Source: Heliocidaris erythrogramma (taxonomy: Eukaryota; Echinodermata; Echinoidea; Camarodonta; Echinometridae). Taken from it: 64,000 nucleotides of DNA. A model generated the notes under the pieces. It saw only the letters and a list, made by a program, of their open reading frames with translations, was not told the origin of the DNA and did no database searches. The stretch lies in NCBI GenBank assembly GCA_025617745.1, contig CM046864.1, positions 27,652,199-27,716,198 on the forward strand, given 5' to 3'. Numbering within the stretch: position 1 is the stretch's first letter; the number at the start of each line of letters is the position of its first letter. Below, one piece after another: positions 31,660-43,753 of this stretch. Position numbers and translations under genes: made by a program.

Positions 31660-33600
31660 ACTTTTGTAACAGACGTTTTAGAAATTTTTGAGAAATGTAC
31701 TCTTGCTGTTTTTTTCGTTTTTCTTTTGTCTAAGATGTAGATTAGAAAATATAATAAAACAGTATCTAAAAAAAAACTTTTGACAAGGAAATCATGATTT
31801 GTGCAAAATAAATAAGAGAATTGAATAATTTTATTATGCATTAAAACACACGGGGACGAAAGGGCAAGTGGCGTAGCTAGGATTTTTGTATTTATTTATT
31901 ATTATTTTTGGTTGGCGTAAAAAAGTGTTAAGCGATTAATCGCTAAATTCCGATCAAGCGCTAATGGCAATCAATCGCTAAAATCCGTAACACAAAGCCC
32001 CCCCCCCCCCCCCCCCTTCAATCAAAGGCTATGAGAGCTTGATTCATAGCGATCGATCGGTATTAATTTTTGCAATGAATTTAAATAACACGTCATATAA
32101 TATGAATAAAATGGAGGTACTTTTTCCAAAGTCATGCTTTCAGCGATATCAGCGGGGAAATGTGGAATTGTCATAGTCTCAAGACAAGTCGTTACGTGTT
32201 ATTTAAAATTCATGTTACGTGATTTAAAAAAACCTCAATTTTCTCATATTTTTAGTGTCATCATCACCTTGTCAATTGGTAGGTGATGCATATCAGGTAT
32301 TTCTTTCTTTGCTGCTTTCTTCACCTTCTTTCCTTCTCTTCCTCCTTCCTTCATGGAATTCATGTTACCGTGATCTAATAAAACGTGAAGAAAAAGACGT
32401 ATGACTAATAATATCCTTAATTTCCAGTCGAAATGAAAAAGAGGCAAGATGAAGCTGCATGTACATGTATATCTTACTTAAAAGTCAGAAGTTGACACTG
32501 AAATTGGTCCATCAATGCATCTTTATTTTCAAAGTAGGTAAGGATGTAAGCCCGCTTTTAGGATTTTCAAAATGTAAAAAACTGAATAGACAAATTATTG
32601 GATTGAAACATGCACCGCTCTAAGAGACAAGCGAGGTTTAACACGAGAGAGAGAGAGAGAGAGAGGAGGGGAGAAAGAGAGAGAGATTCCTCACGGCTTG
32701 GGAGAGTAGGATCAATGCAAAGATTTTTTTTTTTAAATCACAGGTACATTTAAGGGGCATTATGTTTTATGTTTCTAGAACACTGAATAAACAAAACAAA
32801 ACACGATAGTTGTATTTATAACAAAAATGAAAATTTGCAAAGTGGATATTCCATATGTGACTAAATCCTACCTTCCAATAGGTATCATTAATTACATAAA
32901 TACATTGCAATTAGCTTCCTATTATGCCTTGTCAAACAGGCGCAGATGGACAATGGATGTGTTTACATAATCCTGACAAAATCATTCACTTGACTACTTT
33001 TGAGAAAGCAATACAATTTTCACAAATAAATAACTTATATTGCAAAAATAATTTGACGCCAAATTGCACGCCGAGAAAGTTACAATACTCAAAGTTTTAC
33101 TAACATGCAGGTAAATTGAATGAGACATGCACTTTGAAGTAGTTATTATGGTTGTAATGCCAAAAAAATATTTTTTTCTCTACTTCCAGCAATGTCCAGA
33201 GTATTTTGGCCAGCAAAGCTTGCTTTAGGGGCACTTTGATGGGGTTTTTCTTTCAGCAGCGTGTTACACCCCCTTCCCGATGGAAATTTTTATCAGCTTT
33301 TATATTTTTATAATGTACACCCATACCTCGTCCTGATGAAAATAATTGGTCTATACAGGCCTTACGGGGAAAAACTTGCCCCAATTTTTAGGGGCCGTCT
33401 AACAACCCATCCCAACTGAAAAATTGTGTCAGTGTTTGTATTGTGGTACTGTATAGTCGGATGAGTTAGGGGGAGGGGAGGACAAACAAACACACACAAA
33501 CTTTACATACTCTTACCATCCTGTTTCTTAATTCTGCAAGCGATCGCGAGCAATCTAAAGCTTAAAAATACACGATTATTATAGTTTTTGAAATGTAATT
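31660..33600. other. Non-coding DNA
   Basis: A C19 run at about 31997, repeated GCGATTAATCGCTAA-like words near 31932-31980, and one GA microsatellite. No exon was recognised. Confidence 0.35.
32640..32692. repeat. GA microsatellite
   Basis: A run of GA repeats interrupted by GGAGGGGAGAAA. Confidence 0.8.
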
Positions 33601-33609
33601 TCAGACAGC

Positions 33610-33725
33610 TGATAGGCATTGGTCGTGGTTGGTGATTGTGAATAATTGCAGCATGATTCAGGACGCTAATACTTCTATACTTCTATACTTGTGCGTTTTT
33701 GGCTTTCCCAACATTGTGCGGTTTT
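33610..33725. repeat. Dispersed repeat, copy 1 (pair with 62848-62945)
   Basis: GTGAATAATTGCAGCATGAT followed by TTCTATACTT and TTTCCCAACAT matches 62870-62942 in the same order. It ends just before the foldback element at 33.8 kb. Confidence 0.6.
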
Positions 33726-33794
33726 GTGCCCGTTTCTTTCATTTCTTAAATCCAATGCATGGTGGGAAAAACCAAGCGAACAAAAGTAGAAGCG

Positions 33795-34222
33795 GGGGGC
33801 AACCTCGCTAGTCATAAGGACCGCTATTCATAACGTGTAAGTTCCTATACCTGAAGGTTCGCTATTCATAAAACGGAAAGGGGTCACTATTCATAAAATC
33901 ATTAGGACCATTATTCATTAGGACCGCTATTCATAATGTGAGATGAGGGTCGCTATTCGTAATTCACATGGAGGGTCATTACTCGTTCAGAACCACTATT
34001 CGTAATACGAATTAAGGGTCGCTATTCATAATACGAACTGAGGTTCGCTATTTATAATACGGAATGAGGGTCGCTATTTATAATACGATATGAGGATACA
34101 GCGACCCTCATTTCGTATTATGAATAGCGATGAATATTGAGCCTCTTCTCCATTATGAACAGCAGTCCTTCTGAATAGATTTCGTTATGAATAGCGGTCC
34201 TTATGACTAGCGAGCGGACCCC
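33795..34222. mobile_element. Modular foldback element of CGCTATTCATAA units, copy 1
   Basis: Perfect 32-bp inverted ends (33804-33835 and 34183-34214; CTCGCTAGTCATAAGGACCG...). The interior is a tandem series of units of the type GGGTCGCTATTCATAATACG, about 30-45 bp apart and partly inverted near 34100. AGAAGCG flanks the element on both sides (33788-33794, 34223-34229). No open frame and no known family was recognised. Confidence 0.75.
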
Positions 34223-34229
34223 AGAAGCG

Positions 34230-35102
34230 ACCTTAATCTACGTCACATTTTCACATGATCGTGAAAATAGTTTATGTTTTAAAAATCTATTTGAACTATA
34301 TGAGAATACAGGTAAAAGATATTCCTTTAAGTTTTAAATAAATACAATTTAGAAAGAAGAATGAATGTTGATTTTCTGTTCATACCCGGTACAAAATAAA
34401 TATAATTATCATCATAAATTATCATCATAATTATAGATGAAGGAATAACTTCAAAGTAATTGAAGAGCAAGAGCATTTAAGAGATATCTTGCTCCCAAGA
34501 AGTAGTATAAATCCGTTCTGTGGAGGGTGGGGGGGCACACACATACAATCGACATGAAATCCACGTGTTGGCATATTATGAAGACTCAAAAATTAAACAA
34601 AAGTAGTTTTATGCTTTAATCCAACGGCTCATTGATTCCTGGCACTAAGTTTCGACATTTCCCTACATCTTTCTCATGTGATCTCAAGTTATGTGTACAT
34701 CTGTACACATATACACACAGGGTCCGTGGAGCGTTTTTATAAGTGGGGGAGGGCGAAAATCAGCCATGCTGTTTCTAAATTTTGCAAGCAATCGCGAGCG
34801 AGCAAAACAAAATACACACTTCATTAAAGTTTTTTTTAAATGTTATAAAACATAAGACCAAATAAGTGACCGAATATGACGGTATTTGCTGCCCACATCA
34901 TCCAATAAATTCGAAATTTTACGAGCGAGGAAAAACACACTTTATATGATTTAAAAATATTATTTCTTCATCGCAATATACTCCCTTATTTTAGAAATTA
35001 TATATTTTGGCCCTTTGCTGCCCGAATATGAGGATGTTCTGGCACCTCCATGGTTGAATTTGATTAATTTGTCATCATCTTAAATTTTCAGAAACGCATT
35101 TC
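34230..35102. other. Non-coding AT-rich DNA
   Basis: It contains short TTGCTGCCC-type words and CGAGCGAGCAAA-type words seen in the 36-37 kb repeat. No exon was recognised. Confidence 0.3.
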
Positions 35103-36156
35103 ATGAAGAGTCGTTCTGATGCAGCACTACGGCATAACAGAGGACACATTCAAATGGATAATGGCTTTCCTGTCAGACAGGAAACAATCTGTGCTTGTCA
35201 ATGGCAAAGAGTCTTATGGCGGGATGCGAATTTTTTTTTCCCACGAACTTTTTGTCCCTGGCGCATGCGCACATGGTCATATTCTCCAGACCTCATTAAT
35301 ATTCATTAATATCTCCACTACTTATCATTACGTCATTAGGCAATTCATGAACGCGTGCGCGCTTCCTTCCTCTCTCTTCTGTCTGTGATGAGATTTTCGG
35401 AGAAGTTAAAATAAAGCTGAATAAGGTTTATCGCTAATCGAAATTGCAGTGCATCATGGGATTGAAAAGGGGGCAAGCCTATGGCGCTTACAATGTGGTT
35501 TGCACCTTTTCAATCCCGTCATGCATTGTAATGCATCGCCCTCTGTTGATATTTGCCGATTCGCGATAAAGCTTATTTCAAAGAAATATCTGGGATCTAT
35601 GTATAATCTTTAATAAATTAGGTCCTATGTAGGATAATTAGAAATTATGAGGTCAAGTTTCATACTGGGCAGAATAATTATTCACTCAAGACTAAGATGA
35701 TTAAAAAGTATAGTAGGTATAGTACAACGAACACCAGTAGTGGGTGAGTCTTGTTTCTCGTATGTTGTCATACAGTACTTTGATTAAAGGGATCTTATTT
35801 CTAAGGTTATTTCTATGTCATTAATTTAACTCTTCTCCGGACCTAATTTCCAAGTTTATTTCTATATCACTAATTTACCTCTTCTTTATATGTATGCCTT
35901 TTGCCTTCTTTCTCACCCATTCTTTTGTCTACCCCCCCCCCCCCCCCCGAATCGGGCGTCCCGCAAGGCTCGGTCATCGGCCCGGCTCTCTTTATCCTCT
36001 ATATCAACGACATTCAACATCAAATCGACTCTTCGGTTGTTTGCCGATGACTGTGTCGTATATAGAGAGATCGTAACTGATGAAGACTATCGCAGACTTC
36101 AACAAGATCTACTACAGCTTTCATCATGGTCTGCTACATGTCAAGAAACGGGGTAA
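35103..36156 (+). mobile_element. CR1/Rex-like LINE fragment (LINE-D) split by an insertion
   Basis: The first piece reads HYGITEDTFKWIMAFLSDRK then QSVLVNGKES (35119-35222). The second reads [20 protein letters not shown] then FADDCVVYR and LQQDLLQLSSW (35945-36140). In this reverse transcriptase family these segments are adjacent, so about 720 bp at 35225-35945 was inserted. The second piece has at least one frame change just before FADD. Both ends are truncated. Confidence 0.75.
35419..35579. mobile_element. Palindromic MITE inside LINE-D
   Basis: GAATAAGGTTTATCGCTAAT at the left mirrors GATTCGCGATAAAGCTTATT at the right, with inner arms GCATCATGGGATTGAAAAG and CTTTTCAATCCCGTCATGC. Confidence 0.65.
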
Positions 36157-36343
36157 ATGAAGAAAAAAATAATGCTTACGGATTATGCGCCCCCCCCCCC
36201 CCCCAATCCGAACGGTTAATGCATTAGAAATACAGTTTTTGAGGGTTGGAAATGCAAAAAAAGTCAAAAGCTCAGTTGCTTTGCTCCCTTGCCTAATTAT
36301 TAGCTTTAAGGATCTCGTAATTTTGCGCCCCCCCCCCCCCCGT

Positions 36344-37361
36344 ATATAGTTCTCAAACAGCTTAAAGGGTCCAAAATTTGAAAAATAAAAATGTAATTGT
36401 CGTTGTTTTGCTCGCTATCATGTAATAAGTTTCATCTGAATCTTGCTAGATATATTGCGCCTGCAATAAACTGTATAAAACAGCATTTGCAACATTTGCA
36501 ACATTTGAATGAGATCCCAACTTTCGGTCGCCTTGTTGAATTTCTCGACCACTTCTCAAGGGTTTTCGTTAATTTTGCTCCCAGTGAATAGAAAACCGTT
36601 TATCAATGTACTAAATTCGAACTTCTCGATTGCTCAATATCAGTAGTTCAATTGCAAAATTTCCTAAGTAAAATGCACAGGGAATTACGTTTTTAGGGTT
36701 AAAAATTGAAAAATTGCCACTCGGTCGCCTTGCTCCGTCACTTCTACAATAACTTAAATAAGTTTGGGGACTCGGGGGTTGGGGCGCAACATAATTGTTT
36801 GCCACGGGCGCCATAATCCCTAGATACGCCACTGCCCAGTATATAGTTCTTAAATAGCTTAAAGGGTTCAGATATTAAAAAAATAAAGATGTAATTGCTT
36901 TGCTCGCTATATCATGTAAGTTTCATATGACTCCTGCTAAATTTGCGCCCCCAATAGGATAAAGTGTATAAAACAGCATTTGCAAAGGTTCAAATTTTGA
37001 AAGGAATCTTAAATTCAGGTAGCCTTGCTGGTTTTATCGACACTTTCTCAAGCCTATAGGCTAGGGTTTTTGTTACTTTTGCTCCCGATATAGATGTGAG
37101 TGAACAGAAAACCGCTTATCAATGTATACAATTTGAGCTTCTCTATAACGCTCCATTTCGGTGGGCAATTGCAAAATTTCCTGGGTAAAATGCGCAAGAA
37201 ATTGCGTTGTTTACGGATATAACATTTTTTCGCTCGGTCGCTTTGCTCCCTCGCTTGTACAATAACGTAGGTAAGTTTATGCACTCTGAGGGGTTGGGGG
37301 GGGGGGGTAACTTCATTGTTTGCCCCGGGCCCCATAATGCCTAGATACGCAACTGACTTCA
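36344..37361. repeat. ~500-bp direct duplication of a hAT-like non-autonomous element
   Basis: Copies at about 36344-36835 and 36838-37361 share AGCTTAAAGGGT, TTGCTCGCTAT, GTATAAAACAGCATTTGCAA and GGTTGGGGCGCAAC-like blocks. Both end in ATA(A/G)TnCCTAGATACGC-(C/A)ACTG, a CAGTGGCGTATCTAGG-like terminus. C or G runs sit at the boundaries. Confidence 0.65.
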
Positions 37362-38289
37362 CTTCCCTCGCCGGCCGGTCATTTCCCCCCCCCCCCCCCC
37401 AAAAAAAAAAATAAAATAAAAAAAAAAATAAAAAATAAAAATCATGAACACGGATCGACACCCCTGGTTGGAGGTGATGTAATCTATATAAATCAGCTTA
37501 ATTAAATTCAAGATTATTTTTCAAGGTAGCTTCCAGATTCCAAATTTTCAACCCTTGTACAGGAGTACATGTTTACGCATTCAAACCGATGACATCGAAC
37601 AAAGAGAACAATGGGTCATCGGTAGTAATTCAATAGGTCATCGGTTGTCAACAATTGGTGAGGTTTATTCCGTCAATGAATTTTGTGACGCAATTCAATA
37701 GTGGAGTCATCGGTTGAAATTCGAACAATAGAAAACATAAATTCGTGTCAATGTGTGTGTATGTGATGTCCTTACAATGCTTTACCTCAATTGATAAGGG
37801 ATTCAGACTAGCAAGCAGGGCTATTGAACCATGAACATTAAAGCAACATGCATACTTCACATGCACAGGCCTATATGGTTCGGACACACTCACTTAAACG
37901 TTCATTGACTCGTTTGTCAGGGGTGGCGCAACGGTATTATCATAGGAGGGGCAAGACGACCACAGACTTTGGGGTTTCAACGAACTAAAGTTATTAAGCC
38001 TACGCACACCCTTTGAAAAGATGGAACTTATGATGAGAATTGAAAATTTCTTTTTGATCAGTTCATGTTGCTATACCCTACTCCTACATTCTCTTTAATA
38101 TCACATATTAAATTTTTTCTATTCTTTTTCTTTTAATTCTATTATTTGCATAATATGCAGTTCTGCTCTACTCATGAACATTACTGCGTGCGATTGAAGC
38201 AGGTTTGGATATTTGGAAAAGTGGGCAGGCATAGTGCCCCCTTGCCTACAACTGAGATTATTCATGTTTTAGATTAACAAATAATGACA

Positions 38290-38324
<35 letters not shown>

Positions 38325-38494
38325 AATGATGATGATAATACAAAAAATATAACCAAAGTAGTTCAAAACAATAGACAATTGATGAATAATCTGATAATGA
38401 AAATCAAAGCTGGTGTACACCTCCATTGACCGACCCACAACTGGGTCATTCCAACGAATTATACATTTATTGTATATATTAACATAAAATAGGG

Positions 38495-38531
<37 letters not shown>

Positions 38532-38600
38532 TTTTTGTTTCTTCTGTTTCTTTTTTAGGGGGAGGGTGGTCACTTGAAAAATCATAGGGGCAACCGCCCC
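37362..38600. other. Non-coding DNA with simple repeats
   Basis: C14 plus A-rich run at 37386-37440, repeated GTCATCGGT words at 37580-37710, a GAT microsatellite at 38289-38328 and a TA microsatellite at 38499-38529. No exon was recognised. Confidence 0.4.
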
Positions 38601-38619
38601 CTTGTCCACCCCCCCCCCC

Positions 38620-38735
38620 CTCCCCACCCTGTAGCGCTGGCCCATGCAGCGCCATCCTCGAAAGATGTCTTTGAGGCATCTATAAAGGCGAGTCGGATGA
38701 CAGTGCAAAATTCGTCGATATCAAGCAATTCGCTC
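38620..38735 (-). pseudogene. Unrecognised coding-like fragment
   Basis: The minus strand reads MSELLDIDEFCTVIRLAFID then ASKTSFEDGAAWASATG with coding-like composition before running into a hAT-like C/G-run repeat. It may be a first exon or a broken gene piece. No family was recognised and no clean donor site was found. Confidence 0.28.
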
Positions 38736-39680
38736 ATGACGACGGTCTCCTGTGTTCTAATTTTTTGTGAGTTAAATATCAATTTTCAATATACTCATAT
38801 TCAGCATTCAAATGTATATAAATGACTTTTATGTTCCAATGAATAAACAAACAAAGTCACCCGATGTTCGGACAGCAGAGCGAACTGCCCGAATATCAGA
38901 TGTAAATACCTTATCTCGTATATTTTGGTAATAATATTTCCTCTAAAGGCTTTAAAATTAAAGTGCCAAAAATTTGCTCGCTCGCTCGCCAGATGTAGAA
39001 TCCACAAATTGATCGGGTAAGTGACGTCAGTCATCGCAGAAATACGTATATTAAAAAAAAAAATTGTATAAGAGACATCGGTCACGTCGAGTTCGAAATT
39101 GAGCTCGTGCGCAGATACAGGTAGGGTACTCCTATGTAATGAGTTAATGTAATTGGTGATTGAACTTTGCAATTTTCAAATTTCCGCCCCCTCCCTATTG
39201 GGAAATCCTGGATCCGCCCCTGTCTATGCCACATGCCATCTCTCCAGCAACTTACTTTGGTAGGCATGACCATCTGGCTAAATATGCCATACCGAAATCT
39301 ACAATAGACACATACAAATATGCTTTACTTGCACCCATGCAAGCCCATTTTATTGTATATATGTGAGCAACTCAAACTTGCACCTTGTCACCTCCACTGG
39401 CACATGACACAACTGACATCCCAGTATAGCTTCCACGGGGCTGCTTCTTTTGGGATTACTGCAACAAGTAACAAGTAAAGATCCTATTTTGACTACAAAT
39501 ATAACGAAAAAAGTTTTTCACTATCTTGTAGAATAGGAGTCGCAAATATTCATTTTACTGAGTGTTTAAAAGATATAATCCTTAGGGGGAATATAACAAT
39601 AGGTCGTCCCCCATTAGCCTATGCCCCCCCCCCCCCCACCCCTGCTTCTGGCGACTATATGCTTGAAGTACAATCCACCT

Positions 39681-39681
<1 letters not shown>

Positions 39682-39766
<85 letters not shown>

Positions 39767-39783
39767 TGATGATAATAATAATA
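39682..39783. repeat. ATA trinucleotide microsatellite entering the deaminase reading frame
   Basis: About 30 ATA/ATG units lie in frame with the downstream gene. The frame is open from 39667 (after a TGA at 39664-39666), so any upstream start would add an Ile tract to the protein. Confidence 0.9.
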
Positions 39784-41124
39784 ATGGGCGGGGAAGGCAT
39801 GTTCAAGGACTTTGCACTTGATGCGCAGTTTATTACTGCGTCTCGTTTCAGCACATTCTGGGGTAAAAACTTCCCGAAATTAATCCGCTTCCCTTTGCCA
39901 CAGAAATCACATAAACACTGGCCCCAGGTAAACGATTTTTACTACATTTTTGTTGTGTATGAAAAAGAAGTAATGGGGCTTTGCTATAAATACAAATGCT
40001 CGGGAAATTTTTCTTCGAGAGGAAGGTGCAAGGAAGCGAGAATGGACAACCATTATCAATTCATGATGCGTTGCCACTCGACTTTTAGAGATATATTTTT
40101 AAATCTGAATCCTAGGCGGAATCAGTATTGTTTGGCTGCAATAAATCAGCCAGGAATTACGGCTGATCAAAATATACATTTTAGAGAAATATTTCCAGAT
40201 GGTGGAGGAATTTCAGATAAATTTATGGTCGCAACATTTTGTAAAAATTTCAACAATCAAGGCATGAATAAGAACGACCATGCCGAGGTAAGAGTAATTC
40301 CCTTATTTTTTAAACTAATTGAAAATCATATTGCTAGTGGCAAAGAAAAAACAATACTCTATTTTTTCACATATTACTCATGTTGTACAGATTGTACAGA
40401 TTACCTTATTAATAACTTAATTAACCCATTGGAATATATGAATGTAGAAATAATAATCGGTTATGTGAAAAAATACGAAGGCAAAAATGATAGTCCAAGC
40501 AAATCCAACAAAGCATTTGAGAAATTTTTAGACCTTAAAAAATACAAAAATGTAAGCATTAAGCGCCTGAATATTAAACCACTTAAATATGAAAAATTAC
40601 ATGTGTCGTTTGGTTTAGAAGCAAGATCCGTCGATTATGTTCAGTTTCATGGTGACACCTTTCGGCCGGAGTTCGTACTGTTACCTAATAGAGATATTTC
40701 TTATCAAGTAAATTTAAAAGACCCATTATTTTACGTTTCTTTACCAAACGCCTGCGGAACGTTAACCACTTACATGACTTACGACAGGCTAAATATCCAT
40801 TTTCCTGAGGCACAAACATGGCTCTATGCCGGAGCCAAATCAAAAATGAGTTGTAGATTGACAAATATCGGGGGAAAACTCTATCAGTTTAACAATGGTT
40901 TTGTGAAAAATAAAGATTTAGGCCTGATGACTGTTGAACCATTTATCTTGCTAATGTCACCGGATGGAAATTACTTTCCTGTTTGGATCAGGACAAATTT
41001 ATTAATCTTTGTAGAAAGGGGTGCAACTATTATTGAAATTTCCTCTTCTCATCGAGTAGTACTTGCGAAACCCATTCCCGAGACGGATTTTTTATATTAT
41101 ACCCACAGAGGCCATACATGGTAG
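39763..41124 (+). CDS. Zinc-dependent cytidine-deaminase-fold protein, probably AID/APOBEC-like
   Basis: An intact intronless frame of 453 codons, the longest in the window. The catalytic core is H173-A-E175 (zinc ligand and proton shuttle), then S206-C-C208-T-D-C211 supplying two more zinc ligands; the usual Pro before the first Cys is Cys207. Secondary-structure order fits the fold: MVATFCKNF strand, HAEVRVIPLF helix, TILYFFTYY strand, CTDCTDYLINNL helix, MNVEIIIGYV and VSIKRLNI strands. Residues about 280-453 form a second, unrecognised region (e.g. WLYAGAKSKMSCRLTNIGGK). No signal peptide is evident. Met1-3 and Met8 lie in the microsatellite; Met8 (39784) has A at -3 and G at +4, Met13 (39799) is the first outside it. 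AATAAA follows the stop at 41125 and again at 41550. Echinoderms are known to have diversified AID/APOBEC-like deaminases; substrate is unknown. It could instead be a toxin-derived deaminase family. Confidence 0.7.
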
Positions 41125-43753
41125 AATAAAATAAGATATCTGAAAATTCCTCCAACATCTGATGTAGTTCCTCTGCGAAATTTAAAAAAAAAATCCTTCC
41201 TCTCAGAAGAAAATAATTAAAGGCATACTTAGACGTCTACTACTCAAGGTTTTCGGGGCGGATCACTCATTATTTTATTTTTTTAATCCGAAAATCTGAC
41301 AGGGAGTATAGTGGACCGGCTAAATATTAATGAAGCCTTTCTTTTTATGGAATCATACAGTCGAACCAGACAAATTGGCAACTTCATTTCTTTAAGCTTT
41401 CGAATTGTATTTTGGTTTTACGACTTGAAGCTTTATTTTGTCTGACTGTGTAAATCATGTGCATGCTTGCAAGTATTTCTGTTACTCTGTTTATTTGGAT
41501 ATGTTGTTAAACGTGGAAAACTTTCTTGCAGAAAAAAAATGTTGCTTCCAATAAAACTGACTTGAATATATTATAGGCCAACAGATAAGCCATCGTTATT
41601 TTGTCATATAGGGTACTAATATGGGTAGGGACCTCGGTCAACTACTTCAGGGCGTGACGACCCTGCCTTACACGAGTCCCGGGTTCAGCTGGCTCCGGCT
41701 GACAGCATCCGGAATGAACCCTACACGAAAGCTGGAGTGGAACCCCGTATGGTTTGGTGCCAATCGTATTACCTTAATGCCTTGCTGTCCTTCAGAAAAA
41801 AGAGCTATAAAAAAATTAAAAGAAGAAGAAAAGTAAAAGAAAAAAATGAAAAAGAAAAAAAAAAGGAAAACAGAAACAGAAACAAAAAAATATTCATGCA
41901 TATCACTTTTGTCAGTACAATACATAATTTCCTGTATAAACAGTGAAAGTGTTTTGGCCATCAGATCTGGCCTTATTGACGTAGCCGTTTTGAAAGGTTT
42001 GAATGTATAGAAAGATCCGTCCAGCCAGGACCAGAAAAGTTCTGAATAAGGCTTTACTGGGTCAGAAACGGATTCAAGACAAGTGCAAGCAAAGCCGAAT
42101 ATTTCACACCACACCCTGGCTGCTGATGAAGAGTGTGGTACAGTGTGATCATGACTTGTGAACGCATAATCATCATTGTATATAAACACACTTTCGGTTT
42201 TATCAATGATATATAATATTTATATTTTATAGAAGATTTATTGATTTATTTCATCAGTATTGTTACGGTTAGAGTTGCGATATACCAAGGAGTTACTAGG
42301 CAAGCTTGCTTGGTAACTCCTTGGATAGTAAATTTAGAGTTAGGATAGTGACAAGCATGACATTTTTTGCTTGTAAGAAAATTCTCGGAGATTTGTGCCC
42401 CCCCCCCCCCCCCCCCTTCACAAAATCCTGGATCCGCCCCTGATCTGCTGTGGTGTTAAATATAAATGATGTTAAACATAAATACAAATATCGCGTAACA
42501 ATCATAGCATACATTAAATATCTAAAAGATAAGAAAAACAAATTAAAAAAAAAACATGAGAAGGGTAAAAAAAAAACACCATCAGTATGTGCTACGGACT
42601 ACATTGTACAGAAATATATTTATTAGCACTTATGTAGGGAGTGAAGGGCATGTTTGAACAGTCATTTGTATTGCTCCAGAGATGGGACCAGCCAAACGAA
42701 TAGTTTGTTGAAACGAAACTGTTCTCTGTCTCGGAATATTGATGTCTCCCAGTTATTCATAATCAAGCGTATAAGATTACTTTAAACTTTTTAGGGCCGC
42801 ACAGTCGTGATAATAGTAGCGATGAATGATATGTCATGTAAGTCAAGATGACGATTATCAAATTTGTATTAGTCGGAATTATAAAAGAAAGCATATAGAC
42901 CTTCCCATACATTTCATCAGAATACAATCAGAATATCCGCATTTCCAATATTTGACATTAGCTTGTAGTATTACAATGATTATACATATTTTTTTACAAC
43001 CGGTTATAGACATATAATCATTTAAATACTCACACGTCTTGTCATATTGGCTATAGAAATCAGTTTTCAGATTTTTGTTTTAAAGGTGATCAAATTCCAG
43101 TTCTTTAATTCACTGCATACTCCCAACAGTCTGTAATATCTCTAAGACTTAGTGTAAAGTTAAGAGAAATGCGTAATTTCTTTGGTTTGTCATCAATCTC
43201 AAGAAAGGAAGGAAAATTGTGTTTGCAAAGTAAATGTTTCTAAGTTCCTCAATGATGTATATTGTTTATATTTAGAATGACATATTATTCTAGTCTATAC
43301 TCGCGCCTTTCGCGCGGCTTTGATGAAAAGATCATACCAACCATTACAATGTGAATTTGGTGGAAGGATGTATACTTTAGAGAATTGTGGATTGAAAACA
43401 GGTGACAGAGGCGATCATAAACATAATACACAAATAAGTGCATAAAAGAGTTTGATGTTGGATATATAAATATTTTCATAAAATGGCGTAGCCAGGATTT
43501 TTCAATAGGAGGGGTCAGACGTGAAGGATGGAATTTACTTTTTAATTGAAAATGAGATAAATTACAATTGAATTGAATTAAATGTAACAGGGTTGGGTGC
43601 AGGGTGGGGAGATTTTCCCCTTTCCCGCGAAAACTTTGGCGATTTAACAAATTTTGAGAGAAAAGCGCCTTTTTAGGCTTTTTTCTCTCTCACTTTCACC
43701 GCTTTCTCGCTCTTGCTTTTTTTTAGGGGCTGAATAGGGGGGCATAGCCCCTT
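41125..43753. other. 3' flank of the deaminase and repeat-rich DNA
   Basis: It holds poly(A) signals at 41125 and 41550, a 41-bp palindrome at 42284-42324 and the C20-containing end of a hAT-like element at 42361-42443 (CAAAATCCTGGATCCGCCCC). The long minus-strand frame at 41668-42189 includes a low-complexity Phe stretch from an A-rich run; no family was recognised. Confidence 0.4.
42284..42324. repeat. Near-perfect 41-bp palindrome, ACCAAGGAGTTAC type
   Basis: ACCAAGGAGTTACTAGGCAA is followed directly by its inverse ending GGTAACTCCTTGG, with almost no spacer. The same ACCAAGGAGTTACC word occurs near 760 (inverted) and at 49832. Confidence 0.7.

Noticed and set aside
33795-34222. Regularly repeated units resembling a CRISPR array
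   Set aside because: Units vary in length and sequence, are partly inverted, have no unique spacers, and the host is a eukaryote; a foldback element explains them.
39582-39854. Poly-Ile and poly-Asn frames on both strands at the ATA microsatellite
   Set aside because: Low-complexity translation of a trinucleotide repeat; only the plus frame continuing into the deaminase is meaningful.
41668-42189. 173-codon minus-strand frame
   Set aside because: Its middle is a poly-Phe stretch from an A-rich tract, and the rest shows no conserved motif or splice context.
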